NCBI RefSeq assembly: GCF_029193575.1
Contig: NZ_JARGCS010000012.1
Location: 248,001-312,000, forward strand
Direction: 5' to 3'
Source: Pseudomonas entomophila
Lineage (GTDB): Bacteria > Pseudomonadota > Gammaproteobacteria > Pseudomonadales > Pseudomonadaceae
Length of the DNA stretch: 64,000 bases
Positions 61,376 to 64,000 of this stretch are shown here, in pieces (within the stretch, counting starts at the first letter, position 1; every line of letters begins with the position of its first letter). The notes beneath the pieces are model-generated. The model was not told the origin of the DNA and did no database searches. It saw only the letters and a program-made list of their open reading frames with translations. Position numbers and translations under genes: made by a program.

Positions 61376-61932
61376 GCGAAGACATCCAGGTCGAAGGCGA
61401 AGAACTGCCGCACCTGTTGCTGGTGGACGACGACTCCACCTTCACCCGCGTCATGGCGCGCGCCATGAGCCGTCGCGGCTTTCGCGTGAGCACGGCGTCG
61501 AGCGCCGAGGAAGGCTTGATCCTGGCCCAGCAGGACTTGCCCGACTACGCCACGCTGGACCTGAAGATGGACGGCGACTCGGGCCTGGTGCTGCTGCCCA
61601 AGTTGCTGGAGCTGGACCCGGAGATGCGGGTGTTGATCCTGACCGGCTATTCGAGCATCGCCACGGCGGTGGAGGCGATCAAGCGTGGGGCCTGCAACTA
61701 CCTGTGCAAGCCGGCTGACGCCGATGATGTGCTGGCCGCGTTGCTGTCCGAGCACGCCGACCTCGACACGCTGGTGCCGGAGAACCCGATGTCGGTGGAC
61801 CGCCTGCAGTGGGAGCACATCCAGCGGGTGCTGAACGAACACGAAGGCAACATTTCCGCTACCGCGCGGGCGCTGGGGATGCACCGGCGGACCCTGCAGC
61901 GCAAGTTGCAAAAGCGACCAGTGCGGCGTTGA
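61372..61932 (+). CDS. roxR: response regulator RoxR (RegA/PrrA family)
   Basis: 186 residues. Receiver with LLVDDDSTF, phospho-acceptor D63 in TLDLKMDGDSG and TGYSSIATAVEAIKRGA. The C-terminal Fis-type helix-turn-helix (about 140-182: EGNISATARALGMHRRTLQRKL) binds DNA, as in RegA. In P. putida and P. aeruginosa RoxSR regulates cyo/cio oxidases and cyanide or redox tolerance (family knowledge). Confidence 0.95.
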   Translation: MSEDIQVEGEELPHLLLVDDDSTFTRVMARAMSRRGFRVSTASSAEEGLILAQQDLPDYATLDLKMDGDSGLVLLPKLLELDPEMRVLILTGYSSIATAVEAIKRGACNYLCKPADADDVLAALLSEHADLDTLVPENPMSVDRLQWEHIQRVLNEHEGNISATARALGMHRRTLQRKLQKRPVRR

Positions 61933-61942
61933 GGGTACGGTA

Positions 61943-61961
61943 GGGGCCGCAGAGCGGCCCC
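61943..61961. terminator. GC hairpin between convergent roxR and the 61-residue gene
   Basis: GGGGCCGC-AGA-GCGGCCCC, 8-bp perfect stem in a 34-base convergent gap. No clear T-tract, so a weak terminator. Confidence 0.55.
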
Positions 61962-61966
61962 CGCTC

Positions 61967-62152
61967 TCACCCTTTCAGAATCGAACGGTCAACCCGCACC
62001 GCCAGCGCGCCGTCCCCCGGCGCCACCTCGAACGCCACCTGTCCATCCGTCACCGCCGCCCGGCCAACCACCCGGCCTGCGCGCAGCAGCTCCAGCGGCA
62101 TCCCTTCCAACGCCTGGCCCGACGCCAGTTCCAGCTTGATCCTGATCTTCAT
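61967..62152 (-). CDS. 61-residue protein of unknown function
   Basis: MKIRIKLELASGQALEGMPL then LELLRAGRVVGRAAVTDGQ: short predicted beta-rich domain with no motif I recognise. ATG 62152 has AAGGAG seven bases upstream, whereas the in-frame start at 62170 lies before that site. It starts 14 bases after the stop of the large gene upstream on the same strand, so the two look like one operon. Could be a partner or immunity-type small protein for it, but this is inference from pairing only. Confidence 0.65.
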   Translation of the reverse strand: MKIRIKLELASGQALEGMPLELLRAGRVVGRAAVTDGQVAFEVAPGDGALAVRVDRSILKG

Positions 62153-62166
62153 CGCTGAGCTCCTTG

Positions 62167-63786
62167 TCACGCGTTACGGTCGATGTAATTCGCCAACTGG
62201 CCGTCCAGGCTGGCAATCAGTTCCGGCGACCCGCCGCGGAACTGACGGAACAGGTTGCGCCCCCGGCGCTGGGCATCCAGCGGTACCTGCACGGTCGGGT
62301 GGAAGCGGTCGCCGAGCACGGCATAGATACTCCACGGCCCGATGTACGACTCATTGACCCCATCAGTGACACTGAACGCATAGCGCACCGCGTTGCCGGG
62401 CTGCCAGTTCAGCCCATCCGGCTCACGCCGTTGCCAGCCATCGGCGAGGATCGTTGGCGCCACGCCTGGCGCCTCGATGAACCCGCTGGGCTTGTTGGGC
62501 GTGTAGTCCTTGAGCAGCAGGTAGGTGCTCCAGCCCCACCAGTCGGCGATGTACTGCCGGTCGTCGAGGTTGTTGACGTCCTTGCGCCGCAGCACGGTCT
62601 TGCCGTCCAGGCGGTACAGCGGGGCGAAGTTGCCCGGCACCTGGTCGCGCTCGGCGGCCTGCAGGTCCGGGGCCAGGCGCAGGGCGGCGTAGTCGCCCGG
62701 CAGGCGCCCGTCGACGAATACCTGGAACACCTCGTCGGCCGAGCGCTGCACCGCCCGCGCGACCTGGCGGCGGTTGGCCGCGTCGACGCTGTCGAAGTAG
62801 CGCTTGTCGCCATACGCCCGCCACTGCTCGCCTTCGGCATTGCGCACGCGCAGGCCGTATTTGCTGTCTTCGTCGTGCATGAAGCGCGAGATCAGCGAGC
62901 CGATGTCGCTGGGGGTGACCGTGTCGGCCAGGGCTTTGCGAGGCACGCGCAGGTGCCCGGCGGAGAACAGGTCGGTGAGGAAGTGGTCGGCGAAGGCGTT
63001 CATCGCGTAGGCCAACTGCAAGTCGCGCTCCTGGCCGCTGGCGCGGGCGCGCAGGGCTTGTTGCAGGGCGGCGGCGTGGCCGGCCTGGTAGGCCAGTTGC
63101 GCGTGGGCAGCGAAGTGGTCCCAGTTGCTGGCGGCCAGTTTCAGGTAGCGACCCAGCGGGAGCAGGTCGGACACTGCGCTGCCACCGCCGGTGATGCGGT
63201 TCCAGCGCGCCGACAGGCTGTCGCCGAGGGCATCGTAGACCTCATGGGGCTGGCGGCCGTCCTTGATGGCCTGGTTGGCGGCGCTGATCTCCTCCTGCAT
63301 GACCGCGAGGATCGCCTGGGCTTCGTCGCGTGCGGCGGGCAGGCGGGCCAGCGAGTCGAAGGCCTGGGCGAAGCGCTCTGCGCGTTCTGCCGGGGTCGCG
63401 CCATCGGCGATGGGGCGCTCGGGCACGCCGTAGAAGTCCCCGCCCAGGGCGATCACCTGGCCATAGGTCAGGCTCAGGCCGTTGGGCAGCGCCAGTGGCG
63501 ATTGGTGGGCAGGGATGCCCGGTCGGCCAGCGGCGTAGCGCAGCAGGGTGTTGTCGCCGATGGCGGTGTGCTCGCCGCCCTCGAAGCGCAGCTCCGGGCC
63601 GCGCGGCTTGGGTGTTGGCAGGGTAGGCAAGCGGTGGTACTTGACGGTGTGATGGCCGTGCATGACCAGTATCAGGTGGTTGTCGGCACCGTGCAGGTCT
63701 ATGCCGTGGGCGTCGAATAACTGGTCGAGGTCGGCGACCACCAGGGCGGCCTGGATGGCCGCTGCAGGGGTTTGCATTTCTGACAT
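62167..63786 (-). CDS. large protein with zinc phospholipase C/P1-nuclease-like motif
   Basis: 539 residues, no signal peptide or membrane span. The segment NAFADHFLTDLFSAGHLR has H268-x3-D272-x5-H278, the spacing of the zinc ligands H118, D122 and H128 in Bacillus cereus phospholipase C. Upstream lie a NWDHFAAHA stretch (223-228) and a further His-rich segment (VMHGHHTVKYHRL, 42-52). Downstream HDED (304-307) could supply further ligands. Residues 106-120 (SLTYGQVIALGGDFYG) recur in related Pseudomonas proteins as I recall. The C-terminal 170 residues are unassigned. Start MSEMQTPAAA at 63786 has GGAG six bases upstream; a start four codons earlier overlaps that site. Function, likely lipid or nucleotide hydrolysis, is inferred. 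Confidence 0.5.
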   Translation of the reverse strand: MSEMQTPAAAIQAALVVADLDQLFDAHGIDLHGADNHLILVMHGHHTVKYHRLPTLPTPKPRGPELRFEGGEHTAIGDNTLLRYAAGRPGIPAHQSPLALPNGLSLTYGQVIALGGDFYGVPERPIADGATPAERAERFAQAFDSLARLPAARDEAQAILAVMQEEISAANQAIKDGRQPHEVYDALGDSLSARWNRITGGGSAVSDLLPLGRYLKLAASNWDHFAAHAQLAYQAGHAAALQQALRARASGQERDLQLAYAMNAFADHFLTDLFSAGHLRVPRKALADTVTPSDIGSLISRFMHDEDSKYGLRVRNAEGEQWRAYGDKRYFDSVDAANRRQVARAVQRSADEVFQVFVDGRLPGDYAALRLAPDLQAAERDQVPGNFAPLYRLDGKTVLRRKDVNNLDDRQYIADWWGWSTYLLLKDYTPNKPSGFIEAPGVAPTILADGWQRREPDGLNWQPGNAVRYAFSVTDGVNESYIGPWSIYAVLGDRFHPTVQVPLDAQRRGRNLFRQFRGGSPELIASLDGQLANYIDRNA

Positions 63787-63974
63787 TGATTGCTCCATGC
63801 GATGTCTGAAAGTCCATAGGATACTGTATATGCATACAGTTATTCGGATCATATGCCGGAAATTTCCTACGTCAAGTTCTCTTTCGTGCCTGATCTACCG
63901 CGCATGGCAGGCGCATCACTTGGCGCTGACGTATGATTAGCCCCCTAACGGCAACCCCCTCAGGATCGCGCTCC

Positions 63975-64000
63975 ATGCTCGCCCTCCTTATCCAGACGCT
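63975..64000 (+). CDS. start of a further gene (cut by window end)
   Basis: ATG 63975 opens MLALLIQT with AGGA upstream. The first residues resemble the N-terminus of AEC-family auxin-efflux-type transporters of Pseudomonas. Eight codons are too few to be sure. Confidence 0.3.

Overview
The window reads as core chromosome of a fluorescent Pseudomonas, most likely of the P. putida group. This is inferred from the high GC content, the protein sequences, the REP-like intergenic repeats, and a gene order that matches from memory the P. putida region from queA to roxSR and the P. aeruginosa blocks PA4493-PA4506 and PA4513-PA4519. No alignment was run. I see no prophage, insertion sequence, CRISPR array, rRNA or tRNA. 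The DNA is almost fully coding, and long open frames opposite real genes are the usual high-GC shadows.

Region 1 (1-8.5 kb): the 3' end of queA, then tgt (queuosine tRNA modification), yajC-secD-secF (Sec accessory complex) closed by a strong terminator, a glycine-zipper envelope protein, suhB on the minus strand, trmJ and a serine acetyltransferase. Region 2 (8.6-23.5 kb): the complete isc operon (iscR-iscS-iscU-iscA-hscB-hscA-fdx-iscX) behind an IscR-box promoter, then ndk-rlmN-pilF-rodZ-ispG-hisS-yfgM-bamB-der. RlmN and IspG are [4Fe-4S] enzymes, so cluster supply and users are adjacent. Region 3 (23.7-25.6 kb): an overlapping transaminase/omega-amidase pair.

Region 4 (25.7-38.3 kb) is iron uptake. 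It holds a PepSY/flavodoxin/ferredoxin-reductase fusion next to the TonB receptor PiuA, the divergent PiuC dioxygenase and its Sel1-repeat partner. Then come speC (ornithine decarboxylase, minus strand) and a ferric-citrate type fecI-fecR-fecA signalling and uptake set behind a Fur-like site. Region 5 (38.3-48 kb): a four-gene OpuC/Yeh-type quaternary amine ABC importer, prfC, a four-gene minus-strand polyamine/amine cluster (AraC-type regulator with an NTF2-like front, FAD amine oxidase, cupin, periplasmic binding protein), and a 24-residue membrane peptide gene.

Region 6 (48.2-60 kb): a dipeptide island with dppBCDF, three full-length dipeptide-binding proteins, an OprD-family porin (OpdP-like) and a SIMPL-domain protein. 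Region 7 (60-64 kb): the RegB/RegA-type redox two-component system roxS-roxR, then a minus-strand pair made of a large protein with a zinc phospholipase C-like H-x3-D-x5-H motif and a 61-residue protein of unknown function. The first codons of a further gene are cut by the window end.

The most open items are the phospholipase-like pair at the right edge, the 24-residue membrane peptide, the AraC/NTF2-oxidase-cupin-binding protein cluster, the reductase fusion beside piuA, and a hairpin between iscX and ndk whose loop is a TATAAT box.
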